Origin: Betaproteobacteria bacterium
GTDB taxonomy: Bacteria; Pseudomonadota; Gammaproteobacteria; Burkholderiales; SG8-39
Length of the DNA stretch: 11,394 nucleotides
Direction of reading: 5' to 3'
NCBI GenBank assembly: GCA_027317055.1
Contig: DAHVFK010000072.1
Coordinates: 1 to 11,394, forward strand
Below are positions 1 through 6,401 of this stretch, in pieces (position 1 is the stretch's first letter; the number at the start of each line of letters is the position of its first letter). Under the pieces are notes generated by a model. The model was given only the letters and a program-made list of their open reading frames with translations, made no database searches and had not been told where the DNA came from. The position numbers and the translations under genes are program-made.

Positions 1-255
1 GCGCAGTTGTGCTTCCGCCAGCGCGATTTGGGCCGCCGGTATCTCAAGCGCGTCGTCCGGGACCACTTTCCAGCGCCGGAACGATTCGTAGCTGCCGGTG
101 TTGCGATCGATCGCGACGCGCACGTCGACGTCGTCGCTGAAGCGCTTCTTCGTGGCCGAGGCGAGCGCCATTTCCAGCGCCGCAAAGACAACGTCGCGAT
201 TGACGTTCTTCTCCCGCGCCAGAGCGTCCACAAGAAGCAGAATTTCACGACTCAT
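1..255 (-). CDS. nusA: Transcription termination/antitermination factor NusA, N-terminal fragment (cut by window edge)
   Basis: NusA binds RNA polymerase in the cytoplasm and modulates pausing, intrinsic termination and rRNA antitermination. Only the first 85 codons are present and the reading frame is open to the window edge. The start MSREILLLVDALAREKNV and the following helix EMALASATKKRF are typical of the NusA N-terminal RNAP-binding domain. The S1 and KH domains would lie off the left edge. The ATG at 253-255 follows a good Shine-Dalgarno (GGAG, 8 bases before the ATG), and the gene starts 19 bases after the rimP stop. That is the conserved rimP-nusA-infB operon order, so it is probably co-transcribed with rimP from the promoter at 802-830. 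Identification is by sequence and context; the truncation is due to the window, not to damage. Confidence 0.95.
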   Translation of the reverse strand, partial: MSREILLLVDALAREKNVNRDVVFAALEMALASATKKRFSDDVDVRVAIDRNTGSYESFRRWKVVPDDALEIPAAQIALAEAQLR

Positions 256-274
256 TGAATGCTCTCCAAAATAC

Positions 275-709
275 TCACAGGTCAGGAACCAGCCGTGCCC
301 GCTCCATGCCTGCGAGACTCAATTCAACCGCCTGGTCGTCGACGATTACCGTCGCGACCTCGCCCGTCATTCCTTGCAGCGTTCCGACGAAGCGGCGTCT
401 GCCACTCGCGTCCGCTGCGCGCATACGCACGTCCACCTTCTGACCCGCGAACCGCGCAAAGTCCGCCGCCTTGCGCAGCGGCCGATCCAGGCCCGGCGAC
501 GAAACCTCGAGGCGGTCGAAATCGATCCCCTCGACCGCGAATACGCGCGTCAGGTGCTGGCTGACGTCGGCGCAATCGTCAACCGACACGCCACCCGGCT
601 TGTCGATGAACACGCGCACCATCCGGCCTCTGCTCGACACCTGGGTGTCGACCAGCTCAAAACCTAGACCCGCCACGGCGGGCTCCACTACGCCGGCGAT
701 CGCCCCCAT
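275..709 (-). CDS. rimP: Ribosome maturation factor RimP
   Basis: RimP binds the free 30S subunit and is needed for its maturation, helping S19 and S12 region assembly. The 144-residue product matches the usual family length of about 150. The N-terminal alpha/beta domain runs to about residue 75 and includes VRVFIDKPGGVSVDDC. The family signature VSSPGLDRPL is at 69-78, followed by an SH3-like C-terminal barrel. I chose the ATG at 707-709, giving MGAIAGVVEPAV. An in-frame TTG at 733 would add eight residues, but it lies inside the U-run of the upstream terminator hairpin, so it is unlikely. The Shine-Dalgarno before 709 is weak. The gene sits immediately upstream of nusA and downstream of a leader with a promoter and an intrinsic terminator, so its expression is likely attenuated. 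Confidence 0.95.
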   Translation of the reverse strand: MGAIAGVVEPAVAGLGFELVDTQVSSRGRMVRVFIDKPGGVSVDDCADVSQHLTRVFAVEGIDFDRLEVSSPGLDRPLRKAADFARFAGQKVDVRMRAADASGRRRFVGTLQGMTGEVATVIVDDQAVELSLAGMERARLVPDL

Positions 710-795
710 ATACCCGTTCGGCTGCGCAAACAAAAAATGGGCCGAAGCCCATCGCGCTTTCGCGAGCCCGAATCAATGCCTGTGGGCCCTAAAGC
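710..795 (-). promoter_or_regulatory. rimP 5' leader with terminator/antiterminator alternatives
   Basis: This is the predicted untranslated leader, about 85 nt, from an inferred transcription start near 795 to the rimP ATG. It contains GGGCCCA at 783-789, which can pair with all seven bases of TGGGCTT at 745-751 (five Watson-Crick and two G-U pairs). That pairing would consume the left arm of the terminator hairpin at 737-752. A small GNRA hairpin (CGC-GAAA-GCG, about 756-766) lies between the two partners. Rfam holds a rimP-leader family proposed as an attenuator in gammaproteobacteria. Whether this one is homologous or analogous cannot be decided by eye. Confidence 0.6.
731..752 (-). terminator. 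Intrinsic terminator hairpin in the rimP leader
   Basis: On the minus strand a perfect 6-bp stem, ATGGGC/GCCCAT, encloses a UUCG tetraloop closed by C-G (the exceptionally stable cUUCGg form). It is followed at once by a run of six T. The run ends only 22 bases before the rimP ATG, and the hairpin lies downstream of the only good promoter in the gap. It can therefore stop both read-through from rluB and transcripts initiated for rimP. It is read here as a premature terminator in the rimP leader. Confidence 0.8.
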
Positions 796-801
796 TTTTG
801 A

Positions 802-830
802 AGTTTAACAGCTTTTCCCGTGGCAAACAA
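802..830 (-). promoter_or_regulatory. Putative sigma70 promoter for rimP-nusA
   Basis: On the minus strand there is a -35-like TTGTTT (825-830), a spacer of exactly 17 bases, and a -10-like TAAACT (802-807). It lies in the only sizeable gap of the minus-strand cluster, between the rluB stop (853) and the rimP start. Predicted initiation is near 795. This is seen by pattern only, but the spacing and position are good. Confidence 0.65.
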
Positions 831-852
831 TCCCGTCGGGCGAAGTTCCGCG

Positions 853-1665
853 CTACTCCGAAAGCGTGGTCGCTGACAGCAATTCACGCACCCGGCGCGG
901 CTCAAGCTCGCGCCATTGCCCAGGGTCCAAATCCCGAGGCAGGTGAACCGGCCCGAAGCCGATCCGCACTAGCCGGCTGACGCGCAGGCCGACGGCCTCA
1001 AAGAGCCGACGCACCTCGCGATTTCGCCCTTCGCGCAGCGCCACTCGGTACCAGCGATTCGCGCCCGTATCGCCGCCCTGCGCGTCGATCCGCTCGAAAG
1101 CCGCCCTCCCGTCGTCGAGTTCGACCCCATTCAGTAACCGCTGTCGTTCGGCCGGGCCGAGGCGCCCGAGCGCCCGAACGGCGTACTCGCGCAGCATCCC
1201 GAACCGTGGGTGCATCAGCCGGTTGGCGAGCTCTCCGGAATCGGTGAGAAGCAAGAGCCCCGAGGTATTGATGTCCAGGCGGCCGACGGCGGCCCACTTT
1301 CCGCGACTCACGTGCGGCAGCCGCGCAAACACCGTCGGGCGCCCGCCGGGATCGCTGCGGGTAACGAGTTCTCCGACCGGTTTGTGATAGAGCAGAACGC
1401 GCGCCAGTTCGGTCGTTTCGCGCAAGGCGACCGGCAGCCCGTCGAGGCACACGCGATCGCCGGAAGTCGCCCGGTCTCCCAGTTGCGCGACTCGACCATC
1501 GACCGAGACCCGTCCTGCGCTGATCCAGCCCTCGATCTCGCGTCGCGAGCCCAGACCGGCCGCGGCGAGGAGCTTTTGCAGGCGCTCCGCCCGACTCGGA
1601 TCAGGCGCCGGTCGCAGATTCGGCGCGCTCTTCAGGGCCGGCTGGGGCCCGCGCGTCGCTCGCAT
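853..1665 (-). CDS. rluB: 23S rRNA pseudouridine synthase RluB (RsuA/RluB/RluE/RluF family)
   Basis: This enzyme converts a uridine of 23S rRNA to pseudouridine (position 2605 in E. coli RluB). The 270-residue product has an S4 RNA-binding domain at about 25-70 (AERLQKLLAAAGLGSRREIE, then GRVSVDG) and a catalytic domain with the invariant motif GRLDINTSGLLLLTDSG, catalytic Asp131. It ends with the typical EGRNREVRRLFEAVG segment at 212-225. The basic, proline-rich first 25 residues are poorly conserved in the family. I chose the ATG at 1665. A TTG at 1707 would deepen the overlap further. Even so, the first 65 bases overlap the end of scpB in another frame, suggesting translational coupling. 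RluB is preferred over RsuA/RluF because of the scpAB neighbours, as in many bacteria. Confidence 0.9.
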   Translation of the reverse strand: MRATRGPQPALKSAPNLRPAPDPSRAERLQKLLAAAGLGSRREIEGWISAGRVSVDGRVAQLGDRATSGDRVCLDGLPVALRETTELARVLLYHKPVGELVTRSDPGGRPTVFARLPHVSRGKWAAVGRLDINTSGLLLLTDSGELANRLMHPRFGMLREYAVRALGRLGPAERQRLLNGVELDDGRAAFERIDAQGGDTGANRWYRVALREGRNREVRRLFEAVGLRVSRLVRIGFGPVHLPRDLDPGQWRELEPRRVRELLSATTLSE

Positions 1666-2218
1666 CGATCTGGGTCGTGGCGGATTCAAATTGCAGTGTC
1701 CTGGCAATTTCCTCGAGCGGCGGTAGTTCCTCGAGCGAGCGCAGTCCCAGGTCGTCGAGAAACACTTTGGTGGTCGCGTAAAGCGCGGGGCGCCCAGGGG
1801 TTTCCCGCTGACCGACCGTGTCGATCCAGCCGCGGCTTTCCAGCGTCTGGATGATCTGCGCCGAGACCGTCACCCCGCGAATGTCTTCGATGTCGCCGCG
1901 CGTCACCGGCTGGCGATACGCGATGATCGCGAGCGTTTCCATCACCGCACGCGAATAGCGCGGCGGTCGCTCCGGGTTCAGGCGATCGACGTAGCTCTGG
2001 AACTCCGGCTTAGTCTGGAACCGCCAGCCGCTCGCCAGGTTCACCAGTTCGACGGCACGGTCGTGCCATTCCTCGCGCAACTCGCCAAGCAGGCGTCGCA
2101 GCGTGTCCAGTCCGATTTCTTCGTCGAACAAGCGCTTCAGATCCACGAGCGAGACCGGCTCGCGCGAAGAGAGCAACGCCGCCTCAATAACGCGTTTGGC
2201 TTCAGTGGGGTTGAGCAT
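1601..2218 (-). CDS. scpB: Segregation and condensation protein B (ScpB)
   Basis: ScpB dimerises and binds the kleisin ScpA. Together with SMC they form the bacterial condensin that compacts and segregates the chromosome. The 205-residue protein carries the two winged-helix domains of the family. The first spans about 1-80 (EAKRVIEAALLSSREPVSL onward). The second includes the signature ETLAIIAYRQPVTRGDIEDIRG and the segment ending GRPALYATTKVFLDDLGL. The last 30 or so residues are Ala/Glu/Thr-rich, look disordered, and overlap the rluB start. The ATG at 2218 lies inside scpA (17-base overlap), so the two are surely translated from one message. Use of ScpAB rather than MukBEF argues against an enterobacterium. 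Confidence 0.95.
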   Translation of the reverse strand: MLNPTEAKRVIEAALLSSREPVSLVDLKRLFDEEIGLDTLRRLLGELREEWHDRAVELVNLASGWRFQTKPEFQSYVDRLNPERPPRYSRAVMETLAIIAYRQPVTRGDIEDIRGVTVSAQIIQTLESRGWIDTVGQRETPGRPALYATTKVFLDDLGLRSLEELPPLEEIARTLQFESATTQIDASDARAPAGPEERAESATGA

Positions 2219-3008
2219 CCGCCAATCTAACGTAGATGGGCGCGAAACACTCGGACTGAGTGATTTCGATCAGAAGTTCGCGGGCCAACTCCAGCACTGC
2301 GAGAAAATTCACCACCAGGACCGCAACACCGCGCGCCGGATCGAACAGATCCGAGAACTCGAGCAGCCGATGCTCGCGCAGCCGCCGCAGTATCGTGCTC
2401 ATGTGCGCCCGTACCGACAGCTCCTCGCGCGAAACGCGGTGGTGCGCGGCGAGTCGCGCGCGCGTGAGCAGGCCGCGCCAGGCTTCCGCCAGGTCCCGCG
2501 CGTCAACCTCGGGCAAGCGCTTCTCGGCCGTTTTCTCGATCCAGACGGATATTGCGACAATATCGCGCCCGACCTGGGGCAGCGTGTCGAGCTTGTGCGC
2601 GGCCTGCTTGATCTGCTCGTATTCGAGCAAGCGCCTGACCAACTCGGCGCGCGGATCATCTTCTTCTGCCGCCAGCGACGGTGGCCGGGGAAGCAGCATG
2701 CGCGACTTGATGGCCATGAGCATGGCAGCCATGACCAGATACTCGGCGGCAAGCTCCAGGTTCTTCGAGCGCATCACCTCGACGTACTCGAGGTACTGGC
2801 GCGTGAGCGGAGCCATCGGGATATCCAGCACGTCCAGGTTCTGCTTGCGGATGAGGTACAGCAACAGGTCGAGCGGTCCTTCGAACGCCTCCAGGATCAC
2901 CTCGAGCGCGTCGGGCGGGATATAGAGGTCGTGCGGGAACTCGGCCAAAGGTTCGCCGTAGAGGCGCGCGATCGGCATGACGATGGTCTGCTGGACGGGC
3001 TCTGACAT
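2202..3008 (-). CDS. scpA: Segregation and condensation protein A (ScpA, kleisin)
   Basis: ScpA is the kleisin subunit that bridges the SMC head domains and recruits ScpB. The 268-residue protein shows the ScpA core: FEGPLDLLLYLIRKQNLDVLDIPMAPLTRQYLEYV near 43-77, then AAEYLVMAAMLMAIKSRMLLP near 87-107. A charged linker (EEDDPRAELVRRLLEYEQ) follows. The C-terminal winged helix includes VAVLVVNFLAVLELARE. The ATG at 3006-3008 shares one base with the trpS stop (TGATG), and the 3' end overlaps scpB by 17 bases, so it is a middle gene of a tight operon. Length is normal for ScpA, with a slightly extended N-terminus of about 40 residues before the core. Confidence 0.95.
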   Translation of the reverse strand: MSEPVQQTIVMPIARLYGEPLAEFPHDLYIPPDALEVILEAFEGPLDLLLYLIRKQNLDVLDIPMAPLTRQYLEYVEVMRSKNLELAAEYLVMAAMLMAIKSRMLLPRPPSLAAEEDDPRAELVRRLLEYEQIKQAAHKLDTLPQVGRDIVAISVWIEKTAEKRLPEVDARDLAEAWRGLLTRARLAAHHRVSREELSVRAHMSTILRRLREHRLLEFSDLFDPARGVAVLVVNFLAVLELARELLIEITQSECFAPIYVRLADAQPH

Positions 3009-4210
3009 CAGCTGTAGCTCAGACCCATGGCTTCGCGCACGTCGCGCATGGTCTCGCCTGCCAATTTGCTCGCCCGGTCGCAGCCATCCGCGATGATATT
3101 CTTAACCAGTGTCGGGTCATCGAGGTAGGTCTGGGCGCGCTCGCGCATCGGGGCAAGCTCGGCCAAAACTGCGTCGATGACCGGCTGCTTGCATTCCAGG
3201 CAACCGATTCCCGCCGTGGTACACCCCTGACGCACCCAGTCCTTCTTCTGCTGGTCGGAGTAGACCAGATGCAGCTGCCATACGGGGCAGACGTCGGGAT
3301 TGCCCGGGTCGCTGCGCTTCACGCGCGCCGGATCCGTGGGCATGGTTCGGATCTTCCTGGCAATCGTCTCTGGCTCATCGCGCAGCTCGATCGCGTTGCC
3401 GTAGGACTTGGACATCTTCTGTCCGTCGAGACCCGGCAGGCGCGAGGATTCGGTCAGCAATACGTCGGGCTCCACCAAGATCTTCTTGCCACTCCCCTCG
3501 AGCCAGCCGAACAGCCGCTCCCGATCTCCGCGCGGCAGGTTCTGCTGCTCCTCCAGCAGCGCCTGCGCGCGCTGCAGTGCCTCGACGTCCCCTTGCTCGA
3601 GAAATTTCGTCCGCAGATCGTTGAACACTCGCGCTTTCTTCGAGCCCATCTTCTTTACTGCCGCCTTCGCCTTGTCCTCGAACCCGGCCTCGCGCCCGTA
3701 AAGGTGGTTGAAGCGCCGTGCCACCTCGCGCGTGAACTCGACGTGGGGAACCTGGTCTTCTCCCACCGGGACGTACTTGGCCCGATAGATAAGAATATCC
3801 GCAGATTGCAGCAGCGGATAGCCCAGAAAGCCATAGGTCGAAAGGTCGCGATCGGACAGCTTCTCTTGCTGGTCCTTGTAGGTCGGCACCCGCTCAAGCC
3901 ACCCGAGCGGCGTCATCATCGACAGCAGCAAGTGCAGCTCGGCATGTTCCGGCACCAGAGACTGGACGAACAAGGTCGCTTGATTGGGATCGACGCCGGC
4001 AGCAAGCCAATCTACGACCATGTCCCAGGAGTTCTTCTGCACCTGGCCAGGCGCCTCGTAATCGGTGGTGAGGGCGTGCCAGTCCGCGACAAAGTAAAGG
4101 CACGGATACTCGGCCTGCAGCCGGACCCAGTTCTTCAAGACGCCGTGATAGTGGCCGAGGTGGAGCGCGCCGGTGGGGCGCATGCCCGAAAGGACTCGTG
4201 TTTCGTACAT
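3008..4210 (-). CDS. trpS: Tryptophanyl-tRNA synthetase
   Basis: This class Ic synthetase charges tRNA-Trp with tryptophan using ATP in the cytoplasm. The Rossmann-fold signatures are present: the HIGH-like HLGH at 17-20 (within GALHLGHYHG) and KMSKS at 265-269. At 400 residues it is about 65 longer than the 334-residue E. coli enzyme. The excess is a lysine- and glutamate-rich insertion at about 175-245, before the KMSKS loop. In the anticodon-binding region, Cys308, Cys330, Cys337 and Cys340 form a C-x21-C-x6-C-x2-C pattern. It closely resembles the [4Fe-4S] site reported in Thermotoga maritima TrpRS. The ATG at 4208-4210 lies 13 bases after the M50 protease stop, with an AGGA near that stop. 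The gene overlaps scpA by one base. Confidence 0.97.
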   Translation of the reverse strand: MYETRVLSGMRPTGALHLGHYHGVLKNWVRLQAEYPCLYFVADWHALTTDYEAPGQVQKNSWDMVVDWLAAGVDPNQATLFVQSLVPEHAELHLLLSMMTPLGWLERVPTYKDQQEKLSDRDLSTYGFLGYPLLQSADILIYRAKYVPVGEDQVPHVEFTREVARRFNHLYGREAGFEDKAKAAVKKMGSKKARVFNDLRTKFLEQGDVEALQRAQALLEEQQNLPRGDRERLFGWLEGSGKKILVEPDVLLTESSRLPGLDGQKMSKSYGNAIELRDEPETIARKIRTMPTDPARVKRSDPGNPDVCPVWQLHLVYSDQQKKDWVRQGCTTAGIGCLECKQPVIDAVLAELAPMRERAQTYLDDPTLVKNIIADGCDRASKLAGETMRDVREAMGLSYS

Positions 4211-4223
4211 AACAAGTCGTGTC

Positions 4224-4877
4224 CTAGAGCATCACGACGGCATGTATGAGCGAGACTCCGACGTTCACCAGTGGTCCGAGAACGAAATCGAGCACATGGG
4301 TAACGAGCATGAGCAGCAGCAGCGGCAGCCCCCAGGGTTCGAGCTTGGCGTATCGCCACGATGCACGCCCTGGCAACAGGCTCGCGACGATTCGTCCGCC
4401 GTCGAGCGGCAGGATTGGAAGCAGATTGAGAAACATGAACACCAGGTTGATCAGGATTCCTGCGCGCGCCATGGCCGCCATCGGCAGCGTGAAGAAATTG
4501 GGCGGCAGGACCAGTGCCAGCTTGAGCAGCATGGCCCACGCGAGCGACATTGCGAGGTTGGCGGCGGGACCGGCTGCCGCAACCCATGCCATGTGCTGCT
4601 TGGGATTGCGCAGGGCGGAGTAGTTGACGGGAACCGGTTTGGCCCAACCGAACAGAAACACGCCGCGCGAAACAAGCAGCATCAGCAGAGGAACGATGAT
4701 CGTACCCACGAGATCGATGTGCCGCAGCGGATTGAGGCTCACGCGCCCCTGTGCGTAGGCGGTCATGTCCCCGAAGTGCCGCGCGACGTAGCCATGAGCT
4801 GCCTCGTGCAGGGTAATCGCCAGAATCACGGGAAGCGCGAAAATGGCGATCGTCTGTACGATCTGGTTGACGTCCAT
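4224..4877 (-). CDS. Site-2-protease-like M50 family membrane zinc metalloprotease
   Basis: This is an integral membrane metalloprotease of the compact S2P/YwhC-like M50 group, 217 residues. The zinc-binding HEAAH is at 24-28 within the first hydrophobic segment (HExxH with Glu25 as catalytic base). The third metal ligand region is NLLPILPLDGGR at 151-162 (Asp159). Other family marks are GRVSLNPLRHIDLVGT (44-59) and AAGPAANL (101-108). Hydrophobic stretches near 8-25, 56-75, 97-124, 140-156 and 184-203 suggest about five or six membrane segments. There is no PDZ domain, unlike RseP. The substrate is unknown; relatives cleave within membranes, but this small group is poorly characterised. It sits directly before trpS, and the pairing with trpS-scpAB is a genome-context feature, not evidence of a shared pathway. 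Confidence 0.9.
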   Translation of the reverse strand: MDVNQIVQTIAIFALPVILAITLHEAAHGYVARHFGDMTAYAQGRVSLNPLRHIDLVGTIIVPLLMLLVSRGVFLFGWAKPVPVNYSALRNPKQHMAWVAAAGPAANLAMSLAWAMLLKLALVLPPNFFTLPMAAMARAGILINLVFMFLNLLPILPLDGGRIVASLLPGRASWRYAKLEPWGLPLLLLMLVTHVLDFVLGPLVNVGVSLIHAVVML

Positions 4878-4899
4878 CGATAGGATTCTAAAACGTTGA

Positions 4900-4908
4900 A
4901 TTCTAGCA
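4900..4908 (-). promoter_or_regulatory. Possible extended -10 promoter for the M50 protease-trpS-scpAB-rluB operon
   Basis: The minus strand reads TGCTAGAAT: a TG-n extension joined to the -10-like TAGAAT (4900-4905). It sits 23 bases before the protease ATG, in the 59-base gap after yciO. No good -35 is seen 17 bases upstream. A second TAGAAT (about 4884-4889) lies closer to the ATG. Weak, pattern-only call. Confidence 0.35.
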
Positions 4909-4936
4909 GATTAGCTTCGGCGGCCGGGGTCGCATG

Positions 4937-5566
4937 CTAAGCGACCACCCCGAGAGTCTCGAGCGCGCCCCGTCCCTTGCGCACCAACAGGGGCTCTGCC
5001 GCCGTAAGGTCGATCACAGTCGTCGGCACCACGCCGCACGAGCCCGCATCGATCACCAGATCAAGCTCGCGCTCGAGCCGTGCCCGGATTTCCGCCGCGT
5101 CGGAAAGCGGTGCAGCATCGCCGGGAAGCAGCAAGGTCGTCGAGAGCATCGGTTCGTTCAGTTCCGCCAGTAAGGCGTGCGCTACGGCATGCGACGGCAC
5201 GCGCACACCTATGGTCTTTCGTTTGGGGTGCAAGAGCCGCCGTGGCAACTCCCGAGTCGCACGCAGGATGAACGTATAGCTGCCAGGGGTGGCGGCCTTC
5301 AGCAACCGGTACTGCGCGTTGCCGACGATCGCGTAGGTGGCGATTTCGGACAGGTCGCGGCACATCAGCGTGAGTTGGTGCCTCTCGTCCACCAGCCGCA
5401 CCCGGCGCAGGCGCTCGAGCGCCTTCGCGTCTCCGATGTGGCAACCGAGCGCGTAGCAGGAATCCGTCGGATACGCGATCAATCCTCCGCGGCGCAGAAT
5501 CTCCGCGGCCTGGCGTATGAGGCGCACCTGTGGATGGGTCGCGTGGACCTGAAAGTACTGCGCCAC
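4937..5566 (-). CDS. yciO: YciO, YrdC/Sua5-fold protein (threonylcarbamoyl-AMP synthase superfamily)
   Basis: The protein has 209 residues and resembles E. coli YciO along its length: N-terminus AQYFQVHATHPQ, RGGLIAYPTDSCYALGC (27-42), TLMCRDLSE (66-74), PGSYTFILRAT (94-104), LLHPKRKTIGVRVPS (111-125) and PTTVIDLT (181-188). The family shares the YrdC fold with TsaC/Sua5, which make threonylcarbamoyl-AMP for tRNA t6A. E. coli YciO is a separate paralogue whose physiological role is not settled, so TsaC function should not be assumed. The start is a GTG at 5564-5566, four bases after the rnm stop and ten bases after a GGAG. The open frame continues to 5656, but that would overlap rnm and extend beyond the conserved N-terminus. 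The rnm-yciO pair is conserved in E. coli. Confidence 0.9.
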   Translation of the reverse strand: MAQYFQVHATHPQVRLIRQAAEILRRGGLIAYPTDSCYALGCHIGDAKALERLRRVRLVDERHQLTLMCRDLSEIATYAIVGNAQYRLLKAATPGSYTFILRATRELPRRLLHPKRKTIGVRVPSHAVAHALLAELNEPMLSTTLLLPGDAAPLSDAAEIRARLERELDLVIDAGSCGVVPTTVIDLTAAEPLLVRKGRGALETLGVVA

Positions 5567-5570
5567 GGTC

Positions 5571-6401
5571 TCAGTGCTCCCAGCCTTCCCAGACCGGGCG
5601 CAGGCGAGGATCCAATGCAGGCAGGCTTCCCAGTTCGGCGCCCTCGTCCGGCCCATGAAAATCCGATCCGCGCGATGCTGCCAAACCGTGTTTTATGGCG
5701 AGCGCGCCGAAAAGCGCGTACTGGTCCGGCGAATGGCTGCCGGTCACGACCTCGATCGCGCTGCCGCCCGCCCCGCGGAACTCCGCCAACAGGCTTGCCA
5801 TCGCACTCGCTGAAAGCGCATAACGCCCGGGATGCGCGAGTACGGCACGACCTCCGGCGTCGCCGATCCAGCACAGCGCGTCCGCCAACTGCGCCCAGCG
5901 GTGGGGCACGTACCCGGGCCTGCCCGGAACCAGGTAGTGTCGAAAAGCATCCTTGGTGCCGGCCACGCGCCCGCACTGTGCCAGGTACCGCGCGAAGTGG
6001 GTTCGGCTCACCATGGCGGGATTGCGGGCCAGCGCGAGCGCGCCCTCGAAGCTGCCGGGAATTCCCGACCGCTCGAGGCTGCGCCCCATTTCCCGTGCGC
6101 GCTCGATGCGGCCGGAGCGCACGCCCTCCAGTCCAGCACGAAGCGCCGGATTGCCGTCGTCCACTCCCAGGCCGACTACATGTAATGTCACTCCACGCCA
6201 AGTGACCGATATTTCGACGCCGTCGATCAGGACGGTTCCGGTTTCGCCCGCCACCTCACGCGCCTCCTGCAGGCCGTCCAACTGATCGTGGTCGGTGAGC
6301 GCGAGCATCTCGACGCCCCGCGCGGCGGCGCGTCGCACCACGTCGCCCGGGGGGAGCGCCCCGTCGGAGGCAGTGGAATGAGAATGCAGATCTGCGTTCA
6401 T
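5571..6401 (-). CDS. rnm: PHP-domain phosphoesterase, RNase AM / 3',5'-nucleotide bisphosphate phosphatase (YciV/TrpH)
   Basis: The 276-residue product has all the metal-binding motifs of a PHP-domain phosphoesterase: DLHSHSTASDG (His6, His8, Asp13), TDHD (36-39), GVEIS (Glu63), His74, His135 in RTHFARY, AHPGRY (His190) and GSDFH (Asp247, His249). It aligns by eye with E. coli YciV (RNase AM), a 5'-3' exonuclease trimming the 5' ends of 23S, 16S and 5S rRNA. It also resembles Chromobacterium violaceum Cv1693, shown to hydrolyse 3',5'-pAp. Which activity dominates here cannot be read from sequence. Its ATG overlaps the stop of the upstream alpha/beta hydrolase (ATGA, 4 bases), and yciO starts four bases after its stop, so all three are probably one transcript. 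Confidence 0.9.
   Translation of the reverse strand: MNADLHSHSTASDGALPPGDVVRRAAARGVEMLALTDHDQLDGLQEAREVAGETGTVLIDGVEISVTWRGVTLHVVGLGVDDGNPALRAGLEGVRSGRIERAREMGRSLERSGIPGSFEGALALARNPAMVSRTHFARYLAQCGRVAGTKDAFRHYLVPGRPGYVPHRWAQLADALCWIGDAGGRAVLAHPGRYALSASAMASLLAEFRGAGGSAIEVVTGSHSPDQYALFGALAIKHGLAASRGSDFHGPDEGAELGSLPALDPRLRPVWEGWEH

Noticed and set aside
710..733. TTG at 733 as the start of rimP
   Set aside because: It falls in the terminator's T-run, adds non-conserved residues and lacks a Shine-Dalgarno; the ATG at 709 fits the family start.
2103..3005. Plus-strand open frame (300 codons) across scpA/scpB
   Set aside because: Antisense to a clear ScpA and the start of ScpB; composition is that of a shadow frame.
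3269..4249. Plus-strand open frame (326 codons) opposite trpS
   Set aside because: Antisense to a complete TrpRS with HLGH and KMSKS motifs.
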